This document shows, one piece after another, positions 1-6,474 of a stretch of 12,263 nt of DNA; positions within the stretch are counted from its first letter, which is position 1; every line of letters starts with the position of its first letter. A model generated the notes under the pieces. The model did not search any database and had not been told where the DNA came from. It worked only from the letters and a program-made list of their open reading frames with translations. Source of the DNA: Dongia_A sp044226685. Its GTDB lineage: Bacteria; Pseudomonadota; Alphaproteobacteria; Dongiales; Dongiaceae. Location of the stretch: positions 1 to 12,263 of the forward strand of contig JBGAGP010000141.1 in NCBI GenBank assembly GCA_044226685.1. Direction: 5' to 3'. A program made the position numbers and the translations under genes.

Positions 1-285
1 CAGCACGCGGGCGGGACCTTGCGGATGGGCGACGTGCTCGGCTCCCGGGCCGGCATGGCAGATGTCGCCCGCCTGCATCAGGCGCCGACCCTCGGCGCCG
101 GCGGCGCGGTAGCGCATCTCGACCGTGCCCTGCAGCACGACGAAGACCTCTTCCCCGTCATTGACATGCCAGCGATAGGGCTGGTCGGTCCAATGCAGCC
201 TGATTGTCGCGCCCTCGATCTCGGCGATCTGCAGGGCGTCCCAGGCATGGCGGCCGGTGAAGCCGGCGGGGGTCACGAAATCCAT
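1..285 (-). CDS. Cupin-domain protein, 3' part outside the window
   Basis: This gene reads leftward from an ATG (CAT at 283-285) and is still open at base 1, so 95 N-terminal codons are visible. The protein opens MDFVTPAGFTGRHAWDAL. Around residues 38-55 it has a cupin motif 1, RWHVNDGEEVFVVLQG, in which Asn replaces the usual second His. Cupin motif 2 follows as GDICHAGPGAEHVAHP. This small single-domain cupin type includes metal-dependent enzymes and simple binding proteins, so no substrate can be named. It diverges from the Lrp/AsnC gene across a 162-base gap and may be controlled by it, which is inference. The visible metal-site residues are His, Glu and the motif-2 His. The missing second His means metal binding could be altered. 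Confidence 0.85.
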   Translation of the reverse strand, partial: MDFVTPAGFTGRHAWDALQIAEIEGATIRLHWTDQPYRWHVNDGEEVFVVLQGTVEMRYRAAGAEGRRLMQAGDICHAGPGAEHVAHPQGPARVL

Positions 286-347
286 CGTCGCGCGCTTTCG
301 GGTTGGGGGCCTTTGGTGGCGGCCGGCGGAGATGGGTCTAGCAGAGC

Positions 348-392
348 GGCCGGCCGGCCTGTATCGTCATTGCCGCCGGTCGCGGCCGGCAA
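348..392. promoter_or_regulatory. Dyad-symmetric elements in a divergent promoter region
   Basis: The gap between the divergent cupin and Lrp/AsnC genes holds a 12-base perfect palindrome, GGCCGGCCGGCC, at 348-359. At 370-392 it holds a dyad with arms TTGCCG and CGGCAA around an 11-base centre. Lrp/AsnC regulators commonly bind imperfect dyads beside their own gene, so either element could be an operator. GC-rich DNA produces such palindromes easily, and I found no convincing -35/-10 pair. Confidence 0.25.
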
Positions 393-447
393 AGTGGCGT
401 GTTCCCGCGCGTGGGCGCGGGGTGCAGCGGGCAGACCAGCGGGGCAG

Positions 448-885
448 ATGAGCCGGAAGCAGGACGAGACCGACCGCAAGATCCTGTCCCTGCTGGCGGA
501 GAACGGCCGCCAGAGCGTCAAGGAACTGGCGCGCAGCATCGGCCTGTCACGCTCGGCCACCCAGGAAAGGCTGGCCCGGTTGGAGCGCGAGGGCGCCATC
601 GCCGGCTACACCATCCGCCGCAACGACCACGGCAACGGCGCCGTCGCCGCCTACATGTTCGTGAAGACCCGCCAGGCGATCTGCGACGACCTCGCCCCGC
701 AGCTGCGCCACATCCCGGAGATCGTCGTCTTCGATTCGGTGGCCGGCGAGACCGATGCGATGCTGGAGGTGGTGGCCGCGTCGATGACCCGGCTGCAGGA
801 AATCCGCGCCGAGATCGCCGCCCAGTCCGACGTGGTGCAGATCGAGACCTCGATCATCCTGAAGCGCCATTTCAACCGGCGCTGA
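448..885 (+). CDS. Lrp/AsnC family transcriptional regulator
   Basis: A 145-residue protein with the standard two-domain layout of the feast/famine regulators. Residues about 5-60 form the winged helix (DETDRKILSLLAENGR, then a helix-turn-helix through SVKELARSIGLSRSATQERL). Residues about 65-140 form the RAM ligand-binding and oligomerisation domain, with its typical AGETDAMLEV turn. The family acts in the cytoplasm as DNA-binding dimers or octamers that sense amino acids or other small molecules. The open frame extends upstream to 19, but that part overlaps the divergent cupin gene and matches nothing in the family. The ATG at 448 gives the usual start just before the DxxDRKIL helix. GST and aldo-keto reductase genes follow closely (25 and 8 bases), so it may regulate its own operon and the cupin. 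Its ligand cannot be told from the sequence. Confidence 0.93.
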   Translation: MSRKQDETDRKILSLLAENGRQSVKELARSIGLSRSATQERLARLEREGAIAGYTIRRNDHGNGAVAAYMFVKTRQAICDDLAPQLRHIPEIVVFDSVAGETDAMLEVVAASMTRLQEIRAEIAAQSDVVQIETSIILKRHFNRR

Positions 886-910
886 GCCCAGCCACGGAAG
901 GCGCGCGCAC

Positions 911-1546
911 GTGACGGAACCCCATCGCCTGATCGCCTCGAAATGGACCGGCTCGATGATCGTCGAGGCGGCCTTTGCCCTCTCCACCGTGCCGTGCGAG
1001 ATCGACATGATCCCCTATGGCAGCGCGGGCGGCCCCGACCACCAGCGGCTGCTGCAGCTCAATCCCCTGGGCCAGGTGCCGACGCTGATTCTGCCCGACG
1101 GGCGGGTGATGACCGAGAGTGCTGCGATGATCCTGCACCTCGCCGATCTGGCGCCACGCTCTGGCCTGGCGCCGGCGGCGGATGATCCGGCGCGGCCGGT
1201 GTTCCTGCGCTGGCTCGTCTTCCTGGTGGCGGCCCTCTATCCGACCTTCACCTATGGCGACGATCCGGCGCGCTGGGTCGAGGGCGACGCGCCGGGGCGG
1301 CAGCTGCGCGCGGCGACCGACGCACAGCGCCAGAAGCTGTGGCGGTATTTCGTGTCGCAGACTCCCTGCGCGCCCTGGGTGCTGGGCGAGACCTTCTCGG
1401 CGCTCGACCTCTATGTCGCGGTGATGACCGCCTGGCGGCCCGGCGCGAAATGGTTTGCCGAACACTGCCCGGCGCTGCTTGATATCTCCAAGCGGGTCGC
1501 GGCGCTTGAGCCATTGCGGCCGGTCTGGGCCAACAACGAGGATTGA
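911..1546 (+). CDS. Glutathione S-transferase family protein
   Basis: A 211-residue protein beginning at a GTG, the length of a cytosolic GST. The N-terminal thioredoxin-like domain (about 5-80) carries the diagnostic NPLGQVPTLILPDG stretch with the cis-Pro at residue 57, and the glutathione-binding Glu69-Ser70 pair in VMTESAAMILHLAD. The C-terminal helical domain (about 90-205) has the folding N-cap motif in LGETFSALDLYVAV. The family conjugates glutathione to electrophiles or acts as isomerase, dehalogenase or peroxidase. A catalytic Ser or Cys would be expected near residues 10-15 (SKWTGS), and Ser10 or Ser15 are candidates. It lies 25 bases after the Lrp gene and 8 bases before the aldo-keto reductase, so the three are probably cotranscribed. 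Substrate unknown. Confidence 0.9.
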   Translation: MTEPHRLIASKWTGSMIVEAAFALSTVPCEIDMIPYGSAGGPDHQRLLQLNPLGQVPTLILPDGRVMTESAAMILHLADLAPRSGLAPAADDPARPVFLRWLVFLVAALYPTFTYGDDPARWVEGDAPGRQLRAATDAQRQKLWRYFVSQTPCAPWVLGETFSALDLYVAVMTAWRPGAKWFAEHCPALLDISKRVAALEPLRPVWANNED

Positions 1547-1554
1547 ACGGGATC

Positions 1555-2499
1555 ATGGAACGACGGCAACTCGGTCGCTCGGCGCTGAAGGTGGCGCCAT
1601 TGTGCCTCGGCGGCAACGTGTTCGGCTGGACCGCGGACGAGGCAACCAGCCACGTCCTGCTCGACGCCTTCGTCGATGCCGGGTTCAATTTCATCGACAC
1701 CGCCGACATGTATTCGCGCTGGGCCTCTGGGCACAGCGGCGGCGAATCCGAGCGTGTGATCGGCACCTGGCTGAAGCGGCGCGGCCGGCGCGACGACGTC
1801 GTCATCGCCACCAAGCTGGGCAAGGAAATGGGAGAGGGGATGAAGGGGTTGGGGCGCGACTACATGCGCCGCGCGGTGGAGGATTCGCTGAAGCGCCTGC
1901 AGACCGACTACATCGACCTCTACCAGGCGCATGAAGACGACCTGTCGCTGCCGGTCGAGACCGCGCTGGAGAATTTCGGCGACCTCATCAAGGCGGGCAA
2001 GGTGCGCGTCATCGGCGCCTCCAATTTCGGCGCCGCGCGGCTCGACGCGGCGCTCGGCGCCGGCGGCAAGGACGGCCTGCCGCGCTATGAGAGCCTGCAG
2101 CCGGAATACAACCTGATGGCGCGCCGGGAATTCGAGACCGAGCTGGCGCCGGTCTGCCGCAAGCATGGCATCGGCGTGATCCCGTATTTCGCGCTGGCCA
2201 GCGGCTTCCTCACCGGCAAATACCGCAGCGAGAAGGACCTCGGCAAGAGCGTGCGCGGCGAGGACATGGGCGGTTATTTCAACGACCGTGGCCGCGCCGT
2301 GCTGGCGGCGCTGGACGCGGTGGCGGCACGCCACAGTTCGACACTGGCCCAGGTGGCGCTCGCCTGGCTGATGACGCGGGTGACCGCGCCGATCGCCAGC
2401 GCCACCTCGTTGACCCAGCTGGCCGATATCATGAAATCGGCGCGGCTCTCCTTGACCGCCGCCGACCAGGCCGAGCTCGACAAGGCCAGCGCGTACTAG
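1555..2499 (+). CDS. Aldo/keto reductase
   Basis: A 314-residue NADPH-dependent oxidoreductase of the aldo/keto reductase (TIM-barrel) superfamily, usual length. The opening MERRQLGRSALKVAPLCLGG is typical of the bacterial YajO/Tas-like branch. The catalytic tetrad is complete: Asp48 and Tyr53 (NFIDTADMYS), Lys87 (VVIATKLGKE) and His126 (IDLYQAHEDD). The barrel strand VRVIGASNFGAARL and the cofactor-side LAQVALAWLMTR segment are also present. It would reduce aldehydes or ketones in the cytoplasm; no specific substrate is visible. A TTG at 1543 would add four residues and overlap the GST stop, but the ATG at 1555 gives the normal family N-terminus. It converges on the regulator at 2509 with only 9 bases between, leaving no room for a separate terminator. 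Confidence 0.95.
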   Translation: MERRQLGRSALKVAPLCLGGNVFGWTADEATSHVLLDAFVDAGFNFIDTADMYSRWASGHSGGESERVIGTWLKRRGRRDDVVIATKLGKEMGEGMKGLGRDYMRRAVEDSLKRLQTDYIDLYQAHEDDLSLPVETALENFGDLIKAGKVRVIGASNFGAARLDAALGAGGKDGLPRYESLQPEYNLMARREFETELAPVCRKHGIGVIPYFALASGFLTGKYRSEKDLGKSVRGEDMGGYFNDRGRAVLAALDAVAARHSSTLAQVALAWLMTRVTAPIASATSLTQLADIMKSARLSLTAADQAELDKASAY

Positions 2500-2508
2500 C
2501 GACGGGCC

Positions 2509-3462
2509 CTACGCCTGGAGCCAGGCGAGGTCGAGCGCTGCCGCCGGATCCGCCGCGCGCAGCGCATGCTGGCCGATGAAGGCCAGTTCATGGGCGAAAT
2601 AGCCGAAGATGCCGGCGGCGCCCGCTTCGCCGAGCGCGATGCGGCGCCCGGCATCGCCGACCCGCAGCAGGCCGCGTTCCGCCGCCGCGGCGAAGACGTT
2701 CAGCACATGGCTGCGCGACACGCCGAGCCGGCGCGCCAACCTGCCATAGGGCAGCTCGATCTCCGGCGCCGGGCCGCCCGGCTGCGCGCCGGCGGCACAT
2801 AGCGCCTGGGCCAGGCTCGCCGCCATCAGGTGGCCACCGCGATGCGGCGTGAGAAAGTCGACCAGGGGAAACAGCCCGGGCGCGAAGCTCGCGCCGCGAA
2901 ACACCGCTTCGGCGCCCATCAGGCAGGCGCGGCGGTGAAACACCGGATCGGCCAGCAGCGGCTCCAGCAGCGGCGCGTCGAGCAGGCGATCGAGCTGGCG
3001 GAAGGCGGCCTGGGTCCAGTCGCGGTGCAGCGCGATCAAAGCGGGTGAGGGCTGCAGCATCCGTGCCCGCCGGTCGGTCGGATGCGGCAGCGATTGCGCC
3101 ATGCCGGCCAGGCGCAGCACGCCGACGAAGGCGGCGATGCGGCGCGGACTGCCCAGCCCCGACGCGACGAGGCGCGCCAGCGTCGGCGGCTTGCCGCCTT
3201 CCTGATGCGCGTAGTGGAGGCAGAGCAGCAGGAAGCCGAGGAACTCGCGCTCGCGCTGGCCGAGCAGCCGGTTCATCGCCGCCTCGCCGCGGCGGATCGC
3301 CAGCAGGCGGTCGGCATAGGCGAGGAGGGCGGCGGGAAAACCCGGATGCGACAGGATGGCGGCGGCCGACAATCGCCGCGCCGCATCGTCACGGTACGCA
3401 CGGTCCGGGCGCGCGGACGCGGCCTCGTCTTGCGCCGCCGATTGTCGTGCCTCTGTTTCCAT
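2509..3462 (-). CDS. Putative regulator with two winged-helix-like segments
   Basis: A 317-residue soluble protein from the ATG at 3462; a TTG at 3513 would add 17 residues. I do not recognise a named family. Residues about 70-148 look like a MarR-type winged helix: an HTH-like stretch (PPTLARLVASGLGSPRRI), then a basic wing near 130-137 (DRRARMLQ). Residues about 232-278 look like a second, Crp/GntR-like winged helix (LPYGRLARRLGVSRSHVLNV, then a short wing ending RRIAL). An uncharacterised Leu/Ala-rich helical segment links them. It has no signal peptide or membrane helix. It diverges from the outer-membrane barrel gene over a 163-base gap, so control of that operon is plausible but unproven. 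Residues 1-30 are charged and low in complexity, so the true start could be later. Confidence 0.7.
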   Translation of the reverse strand: METEARQSAAQDEAASARPDRAYRDDAARRLSAAAILSHPGFPAALLAYADRLLAIRRGEAAMNRLLGQREREFLGFLLLCLHYAHQEGGKPPTLARLVASGLGSPRRIAAFVGVLRLAGMAQSLPHPTDRRARMLQPSPALIALHRDWTQAAFRQLDRLLDAPLLEPLLADPVFHRRACLMGAEAVFRGASFAPGLFPLVDFLTPHRGGHLMAASLAQALCAAGAQPGGPAPEIELPYGRLARRLGVSRSHVLNVFAAAAERGLLRVGDAGRRIALGEAGAAGIFGYFAHELAFIGQHALRAADPAAALDLAWLQA

Positions 3463-3610
3463 CCGGGTTTCCGCGCAACGCACACAGCCGGGAATCGATG
3501 CAGATTTTGACAATAAAGTCGCGCGTGGTCACGACTTGATGCTGGACGGCGGCGCGGCGCAGGCCCGAATTTTGCGGCGCCGGATCGGGGGGTCGATTCG
3601 GATTCGCTCG

Positions 3611-3617
3611 AGGGGGA
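3611..3617 (+). promoter_or_regulatory. Ribosome binding site of the barrel gene
   Basis: AGGGGGA lies 8 bases before the ATG at 3626. It decides this start over an in-frame ATG at 3539, which lacks a clear Shine-Dalgarno. The upstream gap contains a perfect -35-like TTGACA at 3507-3512, but no good -10 hexamer at the right distance, so I do not call a promoter. Confidence 0.5.
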
Positions 3618-3625
3618 CTCTCGCG

Positions 3626-4549
3626 ATGGCTCTGGTCTCGCCAGTCACTGCATCGGCAACGGCCGCTGCCGCCACGATCCTGGTGCTGCTGGCCGGCGCG
3701 GCGCCGGCCGTCGCGCAATCAGCGCCGGAGAATCTCACGGCTGCAGCCGGCGGCGCGGCGCCGCCGACCGAGACAGACTGGTTCCACCACTGGCGGATGA
3801 CGCTCGACTACATGCATCGCGACGGGCCGCTGGTCGACCTCGACCTCAGCCGCAACGGCGATTCCCACGCCAACCAGGCGATCCTCGGCATCGAGGCCGG
3901 CATCGGCCGGCGCGGCTTCGGCCGGCTGGAGGCAGGCGTCGATTTCAGCGAAAGCGATCGCAGCCTGCGCTTCGACGACATGCAGGGCGATTACGACCGC
4001 CGCTTCATCGGCGGCAGCGGCGGCATCTTCCTGTTTCCGTTCCTGGCGGTCGGCGCGCAGGCGCGCTACGGCACCGGCGAGGAGGACGATGTCCTGACCA
4101 ACCGGTCCTTCGGCGAGGTGACGCGCACCAGCCGCGAGGACGAGGAATGGCGCGTGGCGCCGTTCGGCCTGCTGACCGCGCCGGTGGGGCCGGTGCAACT
4201 CAGCCTGCTCGGCGGCTATGTGCATATCGAGCGGGAATCCAATTATTCCGACCCGCTGCTGCCGGACAACGATCACGCCAGCCTGGACCTCTGGGTCGCC
4301 AGCCTGGGCGCCGACTGGCACGTGACGCCGGACCTGCGCCTGGGCGCCAATCTCGGCTGGACCGAGATCACCGACCAGGACCCCCAGGCCGGCGGCGTGG
4401 AACTGGACGAGGACTGGGGCAGCGCAGACGGCCATCTGGCCTATCAGCTGTTCGACGGCTTCGAGGTCACCATCCGCGGCGGCCACGATTTCGGCAACAG
4501 CCAGGGCAACGGCTTCCGCATCGGCGGCGGCATCGCCTACCGGTTTTGA
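3626..4549 (+). CDS. Outer-membrane beta-barrel protein with signal peptide
   Basis: A 307-residue exported protein. Residues 1-30 are a hydrophobic signal (TILVLLAGAAPAVA) with likely cleavage after AVA, before Gln31. The mature part is built of alternating amphipathic strands rich in Gly, Asp and aromatics (RRGFGRLEAGVDFS, VQLSLLGGYVHIE, LRLGANLGWTEI) and ends GGGIAYRF. A C-terminal Phe after alternating residues is the recognised assembly signal of outer-membrane barrels. Size and pattern suggest roughly 10-14 strands, like autotransporter-type or OmpA/porin-like barrels, with no passenger domain. Many acidic loops (GEEDDVL, DEEWR) could bind cations, which is speculation. The signal lacks a basic n-region; an ATG at 3539 would add an Arg-rich one but has a weaker RBS. 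The barrel precedes two paralogous exported small proteins in the same direction, 7 bases from the first. Confidence 0.82.
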   Translation: MALVSPVTASATAAAATILVLLAGAAPAVAQSAPENLTAAAGGAAPPTETDWFHHWRMTLDYMHRDGPLVDLDLSRNGDSHANQAILGIEAGIGRRGFGRLEAGVDFSESDRSLRFDDMQGDYDRRFIGGSGGIFLFPFLAVGAQARYGTGEEDDVLTNRSFGEVTRTSREDEEWRVAPFGLLTAPVGPVQLSLLGGYVHIERESNYSDPLLPDNDHASLDLWVASLGADWHVTPDLRLGANLGWTEITDQDPQAGGVELDEDWGSADGHLAYQLFDGFEVTIRGGHDFGNSQGNGFRIGGGIAYRF

Positions 4550-4556
4550 GGGCGCC

Positions 4557-5012
4557 ATGAGGCAAGCACGCGCGCGCGCAGGGACGCAGGCAGGGACGGC
4601 GCCGGGATTGTTCTCCCTCGCGCGGCGCCTCGCGGCGGTCACCCTCATGGTGCTGTTCTGTGCCGGCGTCGCCTGCGATCACGTCGAGCCGGACATCAAC
4701 TACGCGCCGGGCTATGGCTACGTGGTCAGGGTGGTGACCTATGAGGATGTCCTGAGCCCGGCCACCTTTCGCGAATACTACGCGATCTTCCCGACCGAGG
4801 AGGAGGCGCGCCGGTTCCAAGACCGCACCCACGTGGACCCCGACTGGTTCGCCTATTACAAGTCGCTGCCGCCGGAACAGCGGGCGAAGAAGCCGACGGA
4901 AAAGTACGACCGGATCACCAACCTGCTGCGGCCCCCGCCGCCGTTGAACGAGGTCGAGCTGCCGCTCGCGACCCCGGACCTGCCGCAGCCGATCCCCCAA
5001 ACTCCGCAATGA
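4557..5012 (+). CDS. Small exported protein, tandem paralogue A (possible lipoprotein)
   Basis: A 151-residue protein of unknown function. A basic n-region (RQARARAG, ARRL) precedes a hydrophobic core ending LMVLFCAGVAC, with Cys35 and Cys40. C40 could be a lipidation site, but the preceding residues GVA make a poor lipobox, so a cleaved or anchored form is also possible. The mature part holds NYAPGYGYVVRV, EYYAIFPTEEEARRF and VDPDWFAYY, then a Pro-rich tail PPPPLNEVELPL ending LPQPIPQTPQ. Every one of these blocks recurs in the next gene. It starts 7 bases after the barrel gene and ends 18 bases before paralogue B, so the three genes are probably one operon and the product may work at the envelope with the barrel. 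No catalytic motif is visible. Confidence 0.78.
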   Translation: MRQARARAGTQAGTAPGLFSLARRLAAVTLMVLFCAGVACDHVEPDINYAPGYGYVVRVVTYEDVLSPATFREYYAIFPTEEEARRFQDRTHVDPDWFAYYKSLPPEQRAKKPTEKYDRITNLLRPPPPLNEVELPLATPDLPQPIPQTPQ

Positions 5013-5030
5013 CGCCGCAATGAGGTCGTG

Positions 5031-5453
5031 ATGAAAGCCATGCTGCATGTCGTGCTGCGCTGCGCCGCCGTCTGCGCGATCGTCGTGTTCTGCGGCGCCA
5101 CCACCTGCATCCGGCCGGTGGGCGAAATCCAGTATGCCGCCGGCTACGGCTATGTGGTGCAGGTCGAGCGCCAGGGCGGCGTGCTCGATGGCGTGAAGGA
5201 CCGCACCTATTACTACATCTTCCCGACCCGGGAGCGGGCGGAAGAGTTCTATCACGCCTATTACCTGGACCCGGACGGGTTCCAGAAGACGCTCAGGCCC
5301 GGCGAGCGCGTGGTGAATGACGATCGGGACTTCGACGAGTTCCTCAAGATCACGAAGCTGCTCGGCCCGCCGCCGCCCCCGCCGCTGAACGAGCTGGAAA
5401 TCCCGCTCGGGGTGCCGGAGCTGCCGCAACCGATCCCCCAGACCCCACAATAG
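5031..5453 (+). CDS. Small exported protein, tandem paralogue B (possible lipoprotein)
   Basis: A 140-residue protein from the ATG at 5031, with GAGGT at 5022-5026 as ribosome binding site; the adjacent GTG at 5028 would add one residue. A hydrophobic N-terminus (about 5-20) ends VVFCGATTC, so Cys21 and Cys26 repeat the C-x4-C spacing of paralogue A. The shared core is QYAAGYGYVVQV, YYYIFPTRERAEEF and LDPDGF. The tail LLGPPPPPPLNELEIPL ends LPQPIPQTPQ. Over the last 29 residues of A, 23 are identical here, apart from two extra prolines. I know no name for this family and no function can be read from it. The lipobox is again non-canonical (ATT before Cys26). Tandem duplication beside the barrel suggests partner subunits or diverging copies. 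Confidence 0.78.
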   Translation: MKAMLHVVLRCAAVCAIVVFCGATTCIRPVGEIQYAAGYGYVVQVERQGGVLDGVKDRTYYYIFPTRERAEEFYHAYYLDPDGFQKTLRPGERVVNDDRDFDEFLKITKLLGPPPPPPLNELEIPLGVPELPQPIPQTPQ

Positions 5454-5488
5454 GGCGCCGCAACCGGACGACCCCGCAACAGGGTGCG

Positions 5489-5508
5489 GCCGCCGCCTGA
5501 CCGGCGGC
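5489..5508 (+). terminator. GC hairpin after the barrel operon
   Basis: A perfect 7-base stem (GCCGCCG and CGGCGGC) with the 6-base loop CCTGAC lies 35 bases after the stop of paralogue B. No T-tract follows, so it is at best a weak or Rho-assisted end, or simply GC-rich symmetry. Confidence 0.3.
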
Positions 5509-5612
5509 GCGACCCTCGGCCGCAACTGGCGCGGTTTCGCGGGACTCGGGACCTGGGTCTATGATCCCGGCCGCTGCCCGTGCCTTGCGTATTTGGAGAA
5601 GGGGAGTTTTCC

Positions 5613-6017
5613 ATGCCCACCGATATGACGATGACACCCGATCTCACCCTGCTGGTCTGGGCGGTCGCCCTGTGCCTGGTGCAGATGCTGGTTTCCGTGC
5701 TGCTCTGCCTGCCGCAGGTCGGCCTGCCCGCCTTGGCCGGCAACCGCGAGGGCCTGCCGCCCTTCACCGGCATGGCCGGGCGGGCGCTGCGCGCCCATCG
5801 CAACATGCTGGAGAACCTGGTGCTGTTCGCGGCCCTGGTGCTGGTGGCGGCGATCGCCGGCCGGGCCAATGAGATGACGGCGCTCGGCGCCCAGCTGTTC
5901 TTCTGGGGCCGCCTGGCCTATGCGGCGGTCTATCTGGTCGGCATTCCGTGGGTCCGCACCGGCGTGTGGGCGGTGTCGATCGTCGGCCTGGTGCTGATCT
6001 TCCTGCAGCTGCTCTAG
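5613..6017 (+). CDS. MAPEG family membrane protein
   Basis: A 134-residue integral membrane protein with about four hydrophobic helices (near 11-33, 66-83, 90-110 and 113-133). The family signature follows helix 1 and the loop: GRALRAHRNMLENLVLF, with Arg57, Arg60, His62, Arg63, Asn64, Glu67 and Asn68. MAPEG proteins are eicosanoid/glutathione-linked membrane enzymes in eukaryotes. Bacterial members of this short type are mostly uncharacterised and some conjugate glutathione. The ATG at 5613 has GGGAG 7 bases upstream. It appears transcribed on its own, more than 150 bases after the previous gene, and it converges on a small minus-strand ORF. With the GST at 911 it could suggest glutathione-based detoxification, although the two are not adjacent. 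Confidence 0.88.
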   Translation: MPTDMTMTPDLTLLVWAVALCLVQMLVSVLLCLPQVGLPALAGNREGLPPFTGMAGRALRAHRNMLENLVLFAALVLVAAIAGRANEMTALGAQLFFWGRLAYAAVYLVGIPWVRTGVWAVSIVGLVLIFLQLL

Positions 6018-6041
6018 GCTGAATTCGATCTGGGCAAAAGG

Positions 6042-6266
6042 TCAGTTGCGCGCGCCGGCGCTCCCGCGCGGGGCGCCGGCGATGCGCGCGAGCGCGGCGG
6101 AGCCTTCATTGCCGGGTGCCTGGCGCGCGCCGCGGCGAAACACGCGGCCCAGCGCCTGCAGCGCCAGGCCCGCGAGGTTCGGCTCATCCGCCGGCTGCAC
6201 CTGGCGGGATCCCAGATCGTGACGGTCGGCGCCGAAGCCGTGATCCGAAGACAGCTCCGATGACAT
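6042..6266 (-). CDS. Possible small protein of unknown function
   Basis: A 74-residue open frame from the ATG at 6266, with GGGAG six bases upstream on the minus strand. It opens MSSELSSDHGFGADRHDLG and carries a possible amphipathic basic helix, NLAGLALQALGRVFRRGARQ. Third codon positions are mostly G or C, like its neighbours, which supports coding. It has no signal peptide or membrane segment, and I recognise no family. An upstream ATG at 6296 would add 10 residues but has a weaker RBS. It fills the gap between the convergent MAPEG gene (24 bases) and the divergent transporter. In DNA this GC-rich, open frames arise by chance, so it may be spurious. Confidence 0.42.
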   Translation of the reverse strand: MSSELSSDHGFGADRHDLGSRQVQPADEPNLAGLALQALGRVFRRGARQAPGNEGSAALARIAGAPRGSAGARN

Positions 6267-6474
6267 CGCGCGCTCCCGTGGTTCCCGGTTGTCCATGGGT
6301 CCGGATTCCAGCAGCGGAAGGTTGAGGAAGGGTTAGCGCCGCGGCGCCGGCTGTCGCGGTACAATTCGCCACAAATTGCCGTCGCGGCGCGGCTGGCCGC
6401 GCCCGCCCGGACTTGCTATAGGCTGCTGCGCGCGCCATGTGGACCGGCGCGCCTGCCGCGGAGTTCCGCTCTCC

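Noticed and set aside
19..447. N-terminal extension of the Lrp/AsnC frame
   Set aside because: It overlaps the divergent cupin gene, matches no family, and the helix-turn-helix domain begins normally right after the ATG at 448.
1411..2334. Long minus-strand open frame opposite the aldo-keto reductase
   Set aside because: It is a shadow of a strongly supported gene in GC-rich DNA, with no recognisable domain.
3507..3512. TTGACA as a promoter of the barrel gene
   Set aside because: The hexamer is perfect but nothing like a -10 lies 15-19 bases downstream.
3719..4648. Long minus-strand open frame opposite the barrel gene
   Set aside because: Low-complexity Ala/Arg/Val sequence antisense to a coherent signal-peptide and beta-barrel gene.
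4467..5525. Long minus-strand open frame opposite the two small exported proteins
   Set aside because: Antisense shadow. Its internal repetition only mirrors the paralogy of the two plus-strand genes.
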